NCBI RefSeq assembly: GCF_000974805.1
Contig: NZ_BBQZ01000001.1
Coordinates: 427,929 to 491,928, forward strand
Length of the DNA: 64,000 nt
Direction: 5' to 3'
Origin: Demequina salsinemoris
Lineage (GTDB): Bacteria; Actinomycetota; Actinomycetes; Actinomycetales; Demequinaceae
In this document: piece after piece, positions 20,367 to 29,077 of the stretch
Position numbering within the stretch: the stretch's first letter is position 1
Layout: each line of letters starts with the position of its first letter
Notes under the pieces: generated by a model
Seen by the model: only the letters and a program-made list of their open reading frames with translations
Told to the model about the DNA's origin: nothing
Database searches by the model: none
Program-made: the position numbers and the translations under genes

Positions 20367-21692
20367 ATGAAGAAGACCACGCTCTCCGCGGCCGCGCTTC
20401 TGGCCGTCGGGACCCTCGGACTCGCGGGATGCTCCTCGGCTGACGCCGAGGCGGAGGCCTCGACGTCCTCGTCCGAGCAGGCCGCCGAGGAGACGGTCGA
20501 GCCCCAGGACATCACCCTGTGGCTGGCCGGCACCGACACGCCCGAGGCGCTCATCGAGTACCTCAAGACCGAGTACACCGACGTGAACGGCGGCTCCCTC
20601 ACCGTCGAGCAGATCGGCTGGGGCGACCTGATCTCGTCGCTCACCACCGCGCTGCCCGACTCGGAGAACACGCCCGACGTCGCCGAGGTCGGCAACACGC
20701 AGGCCGCGACGTTCACCACGGTCGGCGCGTTCATGGACCTCACCGACTACTACGACGAGTTCGGCGGCGACTCGCTGCTGCCCGGCTTCGTCGAGGCCGG
20801 CTCGATCGGCGACCAGGTCTACGCCCTGCCGTACTACTTCGGCTCGCGCGCGGTGTTCTACCGCTCGGACATCTACGAGGCCGCCGGCGTCGAGGTGCCC
20901 ACCACGCTCGAGGAGTACACCGAGGTCAACGCCTCGATGAAGGAGCAGGGCCTCGGCGGCGCCTACCTCGCGGGCCGCGACTGGCGCTCGGGCATCTCGT
21001 GGATCTTCGCCAACGGTGGCGAGATCGCCGAGTACGACGGCTCCGAGTGGCACGCCTCGCTGTCCTCCGACGCGTCGATCGCGGGCATGGAGATGTGGCA
21101 GGACCTCTTCGAGACCGGCAACGTCGCGCAGTCCACGGACGACGACACCACCACCTACTCGGCGATCAACGACGAGTTCCTCTCCGGCACCCCCGCATCG
21201 TCCACGCTCGCCCCGTCGTGGGCCACCTGGACGCTCGGTGACTACGACGAGGAGACCGAGGGCTACGTCTGGAACCCCGAGACGTTCGGCGTCTACGCGC
21301 TCCCGGGCGTCGACGGCGGCACCGCTCCGGTGTTCGCGGGCGGCTCCAACATCGGCGTCTCCGCGGCCACGCAGAACGTCGAGGGCTCGCTCGACCTCAT
21401 GGGCATCATCTTCTCCGACGAGTACCAGACGATGCTCGCCGAGAACGGCATGGGCCCGGCCAACCTGGACTACGCCGACATCTACGCCGAGAACAGCTAC
21501 TTCGAGGGCGTGAACGCCGTGGCTCTCGAGGCCGCGTCGAACGCGAAGCTCACCCCCGCCGCCGCGGGCTGGGCGTCCATCGAGGAGGCCGGCATCATGG
21601 AGGACTACTTCCAGGCGGTCGCCGAGGGCGGCGACGTCGCCACCTTGGCCGCTGAGGCCGACGCCAAGATCGACGAGCTGATCAACGGCTAG
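20367..21692 (+). CDS. Sugar ABC transporter substrate-binding lipoprotein
   Basis: A 441-residue family-1 extracellular solute-binding protein. Residues 1-22 are a lipoprotein signal peptide with lipobox LAGC (lipidated Cys22), then an acidic Ser/Glu linker and the binding fold (ITLWLAGTDT, NTPDVAEVGNTQA, YALPYYFGSRAVFYRSDIYE). A good ribosome site (AAGGA) precedes the ATG. It begins the GlcNAc-type operon; the downstream enzymes suggest GlcNAc, chitobiose or a muropeptide-derived sugar as ligand (inference). One dispersed 10-mer is read as Ala-Ser-Ser (21194-21203). Confidence 0.93.
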   Translation: MKKTTLSAAALLAVGTLGLAGCSSADAEAEASTSSSEQAAEETVEPQDITLWLAGTDTPEALIEYLKTEYTDVNGGSLTVEQIGWGDLISSLTTALPDSENTPDVAEVGNTQAATFTTVGAFMDLTDYYDEFGGDSLLPGFVEAGSIGDQVYALPYYFGSRAVFYRSDIYEAAGVEVPTTLEEYTEVNASMKEQGLGGAYLAGRDWRSGISWIFANGGEIAEYDGSEWHASLSSDASIAGMEMWQDLFETGNVAQSTDDDTTTYSAINDEFLSGTPASSTLAPSWATWTLGDYDEETEGYVWNPETFGVYALPGVDGGTAPVFAGGSNIGVSAATQNVEGSLDLMGIIFSDEYQTMLAENGMGPANLDYADIYAENSYFEGVNAVALEAASNAKLTPAAAGWASIEEAGIMEDYFQAVAEGGDVATLAAEADAKIDELING

Positions 21693-21706
21693 TAGCAATC
21701 CCCGTC

Positions 21707-21748
21707 GGGAGGTCCGGCGCGCGCACCCCCTCGTGCGCCGGACCTCCC
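21707..21748 (+). promoter_or_regulatory. Intercistronic hairpin between binding protein and permease
   Basis: A perfect 14-bp stem (21707-21720 GGGAGGTCCGGCGC with 21735-21748) and a 14-nt loop fill the 82-bp gap. Such hairpins between a binding-protein gene and its permeases usually stabilise or terminate the upstream message, giving more binding protein than permease. Confidence 0.75.
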
Positions 21749-21774
21749 CCGGGAACCCTTCCCGAGAGGCAGTC

Positions 21775-22755
21775 GTGACCATGACGACCCCTGCGCCCGC
21801 CCCCGACACCGTCGGCACGGAGCCCGCGCACCCCCAGACTCCCGCACCCACCCGCTCGCGCCGCCCCCGGCGCTCGAAGCTCCCCCTGTGGCTGATCCTC
21901 CCGGCCGTCGGCACCCTGCTCGTCGGCCTGGCCTACCCGGTCACCTGGCAGATCATCAACTCCTTCAAGGAGTACGGCCTGGCCCAGCAGTTCGGTCAGC
22001 CCGCCGAGTTCGTCGGCCTGCAGAACTACATCGCGCTGCTCACCGACTCCGTGTTCTGGACCATCGCGATCCGTTCCGTGGTGTTCATGGCGCTGACCGC
22101 GCTCATCACGATGGCCATCGGGATCCTCATGGCCCTCCTGATGAAGGCGGTGCCCACCTGGTCCCGCATCGTCCTGCAGGTCGCGATGCTGCTCGCCTGG
22201 TCCATGCCGATCGTCGCCCAGATGACGGTCGCCAACTGGCTCATCGACGACCGCAACGGCGTGGTCAACTATGCGCTCTCGCTCATCCCCGGCGTCGACA
22301 TGGTCGGGCACAACTGGCTCGTCGAGCCGCTCAGCTTCTTCGGCGTCGCGATGACGATCATCGTGTGGGCGTCGGTGCCCTTCGTGGCGTTCTCCGTCTA
22401 CGCGGGCCTCACGCAGGTCTCCGAGGAGGTCCTCGAGGCCGCGCAGCTCGACGGCGCGGGCCGCGCCCAGACCCTCCGCCTCATCATCATGCCGATCATC
22501 CGGCCCGTCCTCGTGATCCTGCTGCTCCTGCAGCTGATCTGGGACCTCAGGGTGTTCGCGCAGATCCAGCTGCTGCAGGACTTCGGCGCGGGAGGCGAGC
22601 GCTACGACCTGCTCGGCACCTACATCTACGGGCTTGGCATCGGCCAGAGCCAGTTCGGCATGGCGTCGGCCGCCGCCATGGTCGTGATGGTCCTCACCAT
22701 CGCGGTCAGCTGGGGCTACGTGCGCAGCATGCTCAAGGAGGACCAGGAGTCATGA
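21775..22755 (+). CDS. Sugar ABC transporter permease (MalF type)
   Basis: About 326 residues. After a Pro-rich cytoplasmic start come six membrane helices. The coupling (EAA-like) loop is EEVLEAAQLDGAGRAQTLRLIIMPII, matching the EAA...G pattern with Asp-Gly-Ala, and it contacts the ATPase. The GTG at 21775 is 5 nt after GAGAGG; the ATG at 21781 is an alternative. The stop overlaps the next permease start. Confidence 0.93.
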   Translation: MTMTTPAPAPDTVGTEPAHPQTPAPTRSRRPRRSKLPLWLILPAVGTLLVGLAYPVTWQIINSFKEYGLAQQFGQPAEFVGLQNYIALLTDSVFWTIAIRSVVFMALTALITMAIGILMALLMKAVPTWSRIVLQVAMLLAWSMPIVAQMTVANWLIDDRNGVVNYALSLIPGVDMVGHNWLVEPLSFFGVAMTIIVWASVPFVAFSVYAGLTQVSEEVLEAAQLDGAGRAQTLRLIIMPIIRPVLVILLLLQLIWDLRVFAQIQLLQDFGAGGERYDLLGTYIYGLGIGQSQFGMASAAAMVVMVLTIAVSWGYVRSMLKEDQES

Positions 22756-23588
22756 CCCGCACCCTGCTTCGCGGCTCGGGAGCCGCGCTCGCCGTCCTGC
22801 TTGCGGCCGTCTGGGCCTTCCCGGTCTACTGGATGATCAACACGTCCTTCCAGACCCCCGGATCGATCAACCGGCTGACCCCCACGTTCTTCCCGACACA
22901 CGGGACCCTCGGCAACTACACGGCCGTGCTCGCGGACAACAGCTTCCTCGCGGGCCTGGGCATGTCGGTGACGATCACCGCGCTCGTGCTCGTCGTGTGC
23001 GTGGCGTTCGCGACGCTCGCGTCCTTCGCGATCGCGCGCTTCCGGTTCCGCAGCCGTGGCGCGTTCGTGCTGGCGATCATCATCGTGCAGATGCTTCCCG
23101 CGGAGGCGATGTTCATCGCGCAGTACAAGATGCTCGCGTCGGCGAACCTGCTGAACTCGGTGCTCGGCGTCTCGATCATCTACCTGGCCATGGTGGTCCC
23201 GTTCACCACGTGGATGCTGCGTGGCTTCGTCGCGGGCGTGCCCGTGGACCTCGAGGAGGCCGCGATGATCGACGGCTGCACGCGCATGGGAGCGTTCCGC
23301 AGGATCACCTTCCCGCTGCTCGCACCGGGCCTGGTCGCGTCCGGCGTGTTCGCCTTCGTGCAGGTGTGGAACGAGTTCGCGCTCGCATCGATCATCCTGA
23401 CCGAGAACGAGAAGGCGACCCTGCCGCTGTGGCTGCGCGACTTCGCGCAGACCTCCAACCTGGGCGTCACCGAGTGGGGCCAGGTCATGGCCGGCTCCGT
23501 GCTCGTCGCGATCCCCGTGATCGTGTTCTTCATGATCGTCCAAGGCCGCATGGCTCAGGGACTCGTGGGCGGAGCGGTGAAGGGATGA
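22752..23588 (+). CDS. Sugar ABC transporter permease (MalG type)
   Basis: A 278-residue inner-membrane permease with six helices and an EAA loop DLEEAAMIDGCTRMGAFRRI. The ATG overlaps the previous stop (ATGA), and its own stop overlaps the hexosaminidase ATG, so three products are translationally coupled. No ATPase gene is present in the operon. A shared MsiK/UgpC-like ATPase elsewhere is expected, as in other actinobacterial sugar importers. Confidence 0.93.
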   Translation: MTRTLLRGSGAALAVLLAAVWAFPVYWMINTSFQTPGSINRLTPTFFPTHGTLGNYTAVLADNSFLAGLGMSVTITALVLVVCVAFATLASFAIARFRFRSRGAFVLAIIIVQMLPAEAMFIAQYKMLASANLLNSVLGVSIIYLAMVVPFTTWMLRGFVAGVPVDLEEAAMIDGCTRMGAFRRITFPLLAPGLVASGVFAFVQVWNEFALASIILTENEKATLPLWLRDFAQTSNLGVTEWGQVMAGSVLVAIPVIVFFMIVQGRMAQGLVGGAVKG

Positions 23589-25030
23589 CCGCGCTCACCG
23601 TGCTCATGCCGGGCTTCGAGGGCACGACGCTGCCCGCGTGGCTCGAGCAGCTTCTCCGCGAGGGCCTCGGCGGGGTGTGCCTGTTCGGCACGAACGTCTC
23701 CTCGCCCGAGCAGCTCCGCGAGCTGTGCGCCGCGATCCACGCCGCCAACCCTGACGCGATCATCGCGATCGACGAGGAGGGCGGCGACGTCTCGCGGCTC
23801 TACCAGGCGGAAGGATCCCCGTTCCCGGGCAACGCCGTGCTCGGTCGCCTCGACTGCGAGCGGACCACCGAGCGCGTCGGGATCCAGGTCGGCGTCGAGC
23901 TGCGCGCCGTCGGCGTGGACCTCACCCTCGCGCCCGATGTCGACGTCAACGCGAATCCTCTCAACCCGGTGATCGGCGTGCGCAGCTTCGGCGCCGACCC
24001 TGGCCTCGTGGCGAGGCACGGCGTCGCGTGGACGCGCGGCGTCCAATCGGTCGGCGTGGGCGCGTGCGCCAAGCACTTCCCGGGCCACGGCGACACCGCT
24101 CAGGACTCCCACGTGTCCCTTCCGACCGTCGACGCGGACGAGGCGACCGTGCGGGAGCGCGACCTGTCGCCCTTCGCGGCCGTCATCGCGGCGGGCACCG
24201 AGACGATCATGTCGTCGCACATCCTCGTTCCCGCGCTCGACGCGGAGAACCCCGCGACGTTCTCGCGCACGATCCTGCGGGGCCTCCTGCGCGACGAGAT
24301 GGGCTTCGCCGGAGTGGTCGTGTCCGACGCGCTCGACATGCGGGGCGCGTGCGAGGGCATCGGCATCCCCGCCGCCGCGGTGAAGGCCATCCACGGCGGA
24401 TGCGATCTGCTGTGCCTCGGCACGCGGAACACGGACGACGAGGTGGGCGCGATCGCGGCCGCGCTCGACGAGGCCGTGGTCGCCGGGGCGCTCGCCGCGG
24501 AGGATCTTGAGGCCGCGTCGACGCGCGTGCGCGCGCTCGGCGCCTCGCATCGCGAGCGCCGGGTGGAGGTCAACGCCTCGGCCGAGGTGGGCCTGGGCGA
24601 GATGACGGGCCTGTCCGCCGCGGACGTGGCCGAGGCGTTCGAGGTCTCGAACGAGGCGGCGGGCGAGCTCGCCCAGCGACGCCCCGTGGCCTGGGTGAGG
24701 CTCGAGCCGGCCGCGAACATCGCCGTGGGCACGAGCCCGTGGGGTCCGTTCGCGAACGGTGTCGCACCGACGGCGACGATCGGTCCTGAGGACGATGCGG
24801 CGGTGGCCGTGGCCTCGATCCCAGCCGGCTCGCTCGTCGTGGCCGTGGGCAAGGACAACCACCGGCACGGCTTCGCCCGCGAGGCGATCGCCGCGCTGCG
24901 GGCGGCTCACCCGACCGTCGCGGTCGACATGGGCTGGCCCGACTCCGCCGAGGGCGTCTGCGACATCTCCACCTTCGGGGCGTCCCGCCTCGCGGGGCTC
25001 GCGCTCGCGGGCCTGGTCGGGGGTCGCTGA
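23585..25030 (+). CDS. GH3 beta-N-acetylhexosaminidase
   Basis: A 481-residue glycoside hydrolase family 3 enzyme of NagZ type. It shows IAIDEEGGDVSRL, LAPDVDVNANPLNPVIGVRSFG, the NagZ acid/base loop KHFPGHGDT...DSH and the nucleophile Asp in VVVSDALDM. No signal peptide is visible, so it should act in the cytoplasm on imported GlcNAc-containing disaccharides or muropeptides, releasing GlcNAc. A C-terminal region of about 130 residues beyond the barrel resembles an accessory domain seen in longer GH3 enzymes. Start and stop overlap the neighbours by 4 bp and 1 bp. Confidence 0.92.
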   Translation: MTALTVLMPGFEGTTLPAWLEQLLREGLGGVCLFGTNVSSPEQLRELCAAIHAANPDAIIAIDEEGGDVSRLYQAEGSPFPGNAVLGRLDCERTTERVGIQVGVELRAVGVDLTLAPDVDVNANPLNPVIGVRSFGADPGLVARHGVAWTRGVQSVGVGACAKHFPGHGDTAQDSHVSLPTVDADEATVRERDLSPFAAVIAAGTETIMSSHILVPALDAENPATFSRTILRGLLRDEMGFAGVVVSDALDMRGACEGIGIPAAAVKAIHGGCDLLCLGTRNTDDEVGAIAAALDEAVVAGALAAEDLEAASTRVRALGASHRERRVEVNASAEVGLGEMTGLSAADVAEAFEVSNEAAGELAQRRPVAWVRLEPAANIAVGTSPWGPFANGVAPTATIGPEDDAAVAVASIPAGSLVVAVGKDNHRHGFAREAIAALRAAHPTVAVDMGWPDSAEGVCDISTFGASRLAGLALAGLVGGR

Positions 25031-25917
25031 TGCATCTCGGTATCGACATCGGTGGCACCAAGACCGACGCGGTGCTCGTCGACGCCGACGGCGGCGTGCT
25101 GCATCGCCATGTCCTTCCGTCGGGTCACGGGCCCGATGAGGTCGTGGCGCAGGCCGTCGCCGCGGTCGCGCGGGTGTGCGACGAGGCGGGCATCGTGGTC
25201 GGCGACGCCGCATCGATCGGCGTCGGCATCCCCGGCTCTGTCCTGGGCGGCGTGGTGAGTCACGCGCAGAACCTCGGGATCACGAGGCTGGACCTCGCCG
25301 GGGAGCTCGAGAAGGCCTGGGGCGCGCGCCCCGTCGTCGACAACGACGTGAACGCCGGCGCTGTCGGAGCATGGGTCGCGGCCGACGGTGGACTCACCTC
25401 GGTCGCGTATCTCAACCTCGGCACCGGACTGGCTGCGGGCCTGATCCTCGACGGCAAGGTGTGGCGCGGCGCGCGTGGCGCCGCCGGAGAGATCGGCCAT
25501 ATCTCGATCGATCCCGCGGGACCGCTCGGTCCTGACGGACTGCCGGGCGGTCTCGAGACGTACGCCTCCGGAAGCGGCGTGGCGCTGCAGTCGGGGGGCG
25601 TGCCCGCGGTCGACGTGATCGCGGCGGCAGACACGGACTCCGCGTCGGCCGCGATCCGCGACGGGATCTTCTACGGCGTCGCGACCGCGGTGAGGATGCT
25701 CGTGCTGACCCTGGACGTCGAGGAGGTGCTTCTCGGCGGCGGGCTCACCCGCATGGGCGAGCCGCTGCTCGAGGGTGCCCGCCGGGTCATCCGCGGCTGG
25801 GAGCGGCAGAGCCCGTTCCTCGCCTCGGTGGACCTGACCGCACGCGTGAGCGTGCTCGACCCCGATATCCCGGTCGCCGCCGTGGGCGCGGCCATGAGAG
25901 GAGCCGGACGTGGCTGA
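25030..25917 (+). CDS. ROK-family sugar kinase, probable N-acetylglucosamine kinase
   Basis: A 295-residue ROK kinase. It has the ATP loop LGIDIGGTKTDAVLVD, the sugar/catalytic region VVDNDVNAGAVGAW (catalytic Asp) and GAAGEIGHIS. The zinc CXCGXXGC motif common in ROK proteins is absent: after GEIGHIS the sequence runs DPAGPLGPDGLPGGLE. Its place between a hexosaminidase and nagB argues for phosphorylation of GlcNAc to GlcNAc-6-P. The ATG overlaps the upstream TGA (TGATG), and the end overlaps nagB by 8 bp. Confidence 0.85.
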   Translation: MHLGIDIGGTKTDAVLVDADGGVLHRHVLPSGHGPDEVVAQAVAAVARVCDEAGIVVGDAASIGVGIPGSVLGGVVSHAQNLGITRLDLAGELEKAWGARPVVDNDVNAGAVGAWVAADGGLTSVAYLNLGTGLAAGLILDGKVWRGARGAAGEIGHISIDPAGPLGPDGLPGGLETYASGSGVALQSGGVPAVDVIAAADTDSASAAIRDGIFYGVATAVRMLVLTLDVEEVLLGGGLTRMGEPLLEGARRVIRGWERQSPFLASVDLTARVSVLDPDIPVAAVGAAMRGAGRG

Positions 25918-26692
25918 GGTCATCCTCGTCGACAGCAAGGAGGCGGCGGGGGAGCTCGTCGCCGACCACATCGCGGGGCTCGTCACCGCGAACCCCGAGG
26001 CGGTCCTGGGCGTGGCCACCGGCTCCACGCCGCTGCCGGTGTACGAGGCGCTCGGCGCTCGTGCCGACGCCGGGCTCGACTTCTCGCGCGTCAGCGCCTA
26101 CGCGCTCGACGAGTACGTGGGGCTCCCCGTGGAGCACCCTGAGAGCTACCGGTCCGTCATCACCAAGGAGTTCCAGGAGCGAGTCGGCGCGAACCCCGCG
26201 CTCGTGCACGTGCCTGACGGCTCTCTCGACGGCATCGAGACGGCGGGGGAGCGGTACGAGGCGCTCCTCGCATCGTCCGGCGGGGTGGACCTCCAACTGC
26301 TCGGCCTCGGCACGACCGGCCACATCGGCTTCAACGAGCCGGGCTCGTCGTTCGGCTCGCTCACGCGCGTCAAGACGCTCACGGAGCAGACCCGCCTCGA
26401 CAACGCGCGCTTCTTCGACTCGCTCGACGAGGTCCCGATCCACTGCGTGACGCAGGGCCTCGGCACGATCCTGCGCGCGCGGCACCTCGTGCTGCTCGCG
26501 TTCGGCGAGGGCAAGGCGGAGGCGCTCGCCGCGAGCGTCGAGGGCGCGGTGTCGTCGTCCATGCCAGGCTCGGCGATCCAGCTCCACCCGCACGTGACCG
26601 TCCTCGTGGACGAGGCCGCCGCATCGGGCCTGAAGAACCTCGACTACTACCGCTGGGCGACGGCGCACAAGCCGCAGTGGCAGGGTATCTAG
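25910..26692 (+). CDS. nagB: Glucosamine-6-phosphate deaminase
   Basis: A 260-residue enzyme converting GlcN-6-P to fructose-6-P and ammonia. Motifs: VLGVATGSTPLPVYEAL, the catalytic Asp in YALDEYVGL, GLGTTGHIGFNEPGSSF and the His/Glu region. The GTG start has AGGAG 9 nt upstream, inside the kinase gene. It feeds the amino sugar into glycolysis after NagA acts. Confidence 0.96.
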   Translation: MAEVILVDSKEAAGELVADHIAGLVTANPEAVLGVATGSTPLPVYEALGARADAGLDFSRVSAYALDEYVGLPVEHPESYRSVITKEFQERVGANPALVHVPDGSLDGIETAGERYEALLASSGGVDLQLLGLGTTGHIGFNEPGSSFGSLTRVKTLTEQTRLDNARFFDSLDEVPIHCVTQGLGTILRARHLVLLAFGEGKAEALAASVEGAVSSSMPGSAIQLHPHVTVLVDEAAASGLKNLDYYRWATAHKPQWQGI

Positions 26693-26693
26693 C

Positions 26694-27584
26694 GTGAGCC
26701 TCGTCGACATCCACTGCCACGGCGGCGGTGGGCACGCCTTCGGCGACACCGTCGAGGGAACGATCGCCGCGCTCCGGGCGCACCAGGCGGCGGGCACGTC
26801 GCGGATGGTGGCCTCGCTCGTCACCGAGCCTCTCGACGCGATGGTCGCGAGGATCGCGGTGGTCCGCGAGGCGATGGCGCACGAGCCCGACCTGCTGGGC
26901 ATCCACCTCGAGGGACCGTTCCTCGCGCCCTCGCGCAAGGGCGCGCACCCGCCGCACGCGCTGATCGATCCGACGCCCGATGCGGTGTCGCGACTGCTCG
27001 ACGCCGCGCAGGGGACGATCAGGCAGATCACGATGGCGCCCGAGCTGCCGGGGGCGTTGCAGGCCATCGAGCGGTTCGCGGCGGAGGGCGTGGTCGTGGC
27101 CGTCGGGCACACCGAGTGCACCGCGGCTCAGGCCCGCGACGCGTTCGACGCCGGGGCGCGGCTGATCACCCACGCGTACAACGCGATGCCTCCCATCTCG
27201 GGCCGCGTGCCCGGCCCGCTCGGCGCCGCGCTCGCGGACGAGCGGGTGTTCATCGAGGTGATCGCGGACGGCTTCCACGTCGCGCCCGAGTCGATCGCGC
27301 TGCTGTTCTCCGCGGCGCCCGGTCGCGTCGTCCTCATGACGGACGCGATGGCGGCCGCCGCATCGTCCGAGGGCGCCTACATGCTCGGCGAGCTCGAGGT
27401 GACCGTCGCGGACGGCAAGGCCGTCCTGACGGGCACCGACACCCTCGCGGGATCGACGCTGCTGCTCGCGCGCGCCCTCGACGTCTGCGAGGAGATCGGG
27501 ATCCCGCGCGAGACGGCCGTCGAGGCCGCGACGGCCACGCCGCTCAGGGCCCTGGAGGCGTGCGGCTGGCAGGCGCCCGCCTGA
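26694..27584 (+). CDS. nagA: N-acetylglucosamine-6-phosphate deacetylase, short form
   Basis: A 296-residue amidohydrolase, well below the usual ~380 residues. It starts at the barrel motif LVDIHCHGGGGHAF and ends at EAATATPLRALEACGW, so both halves of the flanking beta-sandwich domain are missing. The catalytic set remains: His-x-His, Glu in GIHLEGPFLAPSRKGAH, His in AVGHTEC, His in THAYNAM and Asp in LMTDAM. The GTG is 1 bp after the nagB stop with GCAGGG upstream, and I see no upstream extension in frame. It should deacetylate GlcNAc-6-P for NagB, provided the barrel folds alone. Confidence 0.88.
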   Translation: MSLVDIHCHGGGGHAFGDTVEGTIAALRAHQAAGTSRMVASLVTEPLDAMVARIAVVREAMAHEPDLLGIHLEGPFLAPSRKGAHPPHALIDPTPDAVSRLLDAAQGTIRQITMAPELPGALQAIERFAAEGVVVAVGHTECTAAQARDAFDAGARLITHAYNAMPPISGRVPGPLGAALADERVFIEVIADGFHVAPESIALLFSAAPGRVVLMTDAMAAAASSEGAYMLGELEVTVADGKAVLTGTDTLAGSTLLLARALDVCEEIGIPRETAVEAATATPLRALEACGWQAPA

Positions 27585-27589
27585 CCTGC

Positions 27590-27629
27590 CTCGGGCCTAC
27601 TTGAAGACGCTCGGGCCTACTTGAAGACG
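27590..27629. repeat. 20-bp tandem duplication over the purU stop codon
   Basis: CTCGGGCCTACTTGAAGACG occurs twice back to back (27590-27609, 27610-27629). The inner copy holds the real purU stop (CTA at 27617-27619) and the last codons; the outer copy duplicates them between nagA and purU. Confidence 0.95.
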
Positions 27630-28477
27630 ATCGTGCGGTGGCCGTCCAGGAGGACGCGGTGCTCCGCGTGCCAGCGCACAGCGCGCGCGAGGGCGCGGCG
27701 CTCGACGTCGGCACCCGTCGCCGTGAGGGACTCGGGCGTGTAGGCGTGGTCGACGCGCTCGATGTCCTGCTCGATGATCGGGCCCTCGTCGAGGTCAGCC
27801 GTGACGTAGTGCGCGGTCGCGCCGATGAGCTTCACGCCGCGATCGTGCGCCTGGAAGTACGGGCGCGCGCCCTTGAACGACGGCAGGAACGAGTGGTGGA
27901 TGTTGATCGCACGGCCCTTGAGCGCGGCGCACATCTCGGGGGAGAGGATCTGCATGTAGCGGGCGAGCACCACGAGCTCGGCGTCCACCTCGTCGACCAG
28001 GCTCAGGACGGCTGCCTCGGCGTCCGCCTTCGTGTCCGGGGTCACGGGGATGTGGTGGAACGGCTTGCCGTAGAACTCCGCGAGCGACTTCAGGGTCGGG
28101 TGGTTGCCGACCACGGCGACGATGTCGACGGGCAGCGTGCCCGCACGCTCGCGCACGAGCAGGTCGTTCACGCAGTGGGAGGCCTTCGACACCATGACCA
28201 CGGTGCGCATCCGGCGGCCCGCGACGTCGAGGCGCCAGGTCATGCCGAACCGCTCGCCGAGTGCCCCGAACGCGGCCTCGAGGTCGTCCTGCGCGGACGG
28301 CACCTCGAACTCGACGCGCATGAAGAACAGGCCCGTGTCCGCGTCGCCGAACTGCTGCGACTCGGCGATGTTGCCGCCGCGCTCGGCCAGCGTCCCCGAC
28401 ACGGCGTGGACGATGCCGGGGCGGTCGGGGCAGGACAGGCTGAGCACGTAACGGCGGGTCTCGGGCGTGTCTGACAT
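27617..28477 (-). CDS. purU: Formyltetrahydrofolate deformylase
   Basis: A 286-residue enzyme hydrolysing 10-formyl-THF to formate and THF, which balances one-carbon pools. An N-terminal ACT domain (VLSLSCPDRPGIVHAVSGTL) is followed by a formyltransferase-like catalytic domain with NHPTL, LARYMQILS, NIHHSFLPSFKGA (catalytic Asn-His) and the Asp of DLDEGPIIEQD. The ATG at 28477 has TACGCT exactly 6 nt upstream, so it is probably leaderless. It is convergent with nagA. Confidence 0.95.
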   Translation of the reverse strand: MSDTPETRRYVLSLSCPDRPGIVHAVSGTLAERGGNIAESQQFGDADTGLFFMRVEFEVPSAQDDLEAAFGALGERFGMTWRLDVAGRRMRTVVMVSKASHCVNDLLVRERAGTLPVDIVAVVGNHPTLKSLAEFYGKPFHHIPVTPDTKADAEAAVLSLVDEVDAELVVLARYMQILSPEMCAALKGRAINIHHSFLPSFKGARPYFQAHDRGVKLIGATAHYVTADLDEGPIIEQDIERVDHAYTPESLTATGADVERRALARAVRWHAEHRVLLDGHRTIVFK

Positions 28478-28564
28478 GCCCCCAGCGTAGTGAACCTGTG
28501 AGAACCCTCCGAACCGGGACCGCCGGGGTGGTGGCGGGGCACCGTGACCTGTCACCATAGGGCT

Positions 28565-29077
28565 ATGAGCGACGATGCAGACGTCAGGATCGACACGGTC
28601 GACGCGGGTCACGCGGGAGAGGTGCTCACGCTGCGGCGCGCGGCCTTCGTCGTCGAGGCCCAGCTGTACAACGACGCGCACATCCCTGCGCTGACGCAGA
28701 CCCTCGAGGAGCTCATCGAGGACATGGAGTCCGGCTCCACGGTGACGCTCGCCGCCTGGATGGGCCCGCGCATGGTCGGCACGATCCGGGTCGGCATCGA
28801 GGGCACGAAGGCGACCATCGGCCGCCTGGCGGTCGCCCCCGACCTGCAGGGCAAGGGCATCGGCGTGCAGCTCGTGTTCGCGGTGCTCGGCTATCTCCCG
28901 GAGAACACGTCCGAGGTGTGGGCCTTCACCGGCCAGAACTCCAAGCACAACATCGCGCTGTACAACAAGGCCGGCTACGAGCACCAGTTCGACCAGGTCT
29001 CGGGCGACCTCACGTACGCCTACCTGCGCAAGATCCTCGAGTCCGGCGCGATCGTGGACGACGCAGCCGTGGACTGA
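28565..29077 (+). CDS. GNAT-family N-acetyltransferase
   Basis: A 170-residue GNAT protein. The acetyl-CoA loop is IGRLAVAPDLQGKGIGVQLV (the R/QxxGxG/A type), followed by FTGQNSKHNIALYNKAGYE, typical of motif B. Substrate unknown. The ATG at 28565 has CACCAT 6 nt upstream, fitting a leaderless start. It is divergent from purU and its stop overlaps the next ATG (TGATG), so it is coupled to the membrane protein gene. Confidence 0.85.
   Translation: MSDDADVRIDTVDAGHAGEVLTLRRAAFVVEAQLYNDAHIPALTQTLEELIEDMESGSTVTLAAWMGPRMVGTIRVGIEGTKATIGRLAVAPDLQGKGIGVQLVFAVLGYLPENTSEVWAFTGQNSKHNIALYNKAGYEHQFDQVSGDLTYAYLRKILESGAIVDDAAVD

Noticed and set aside
26694-27584. nagA as a frameshifted pseudogene
   Set aside because: All catalytic residues are present in one frame, and the start is coupled to nagB; both ends are cleanly absent, not interrupted.
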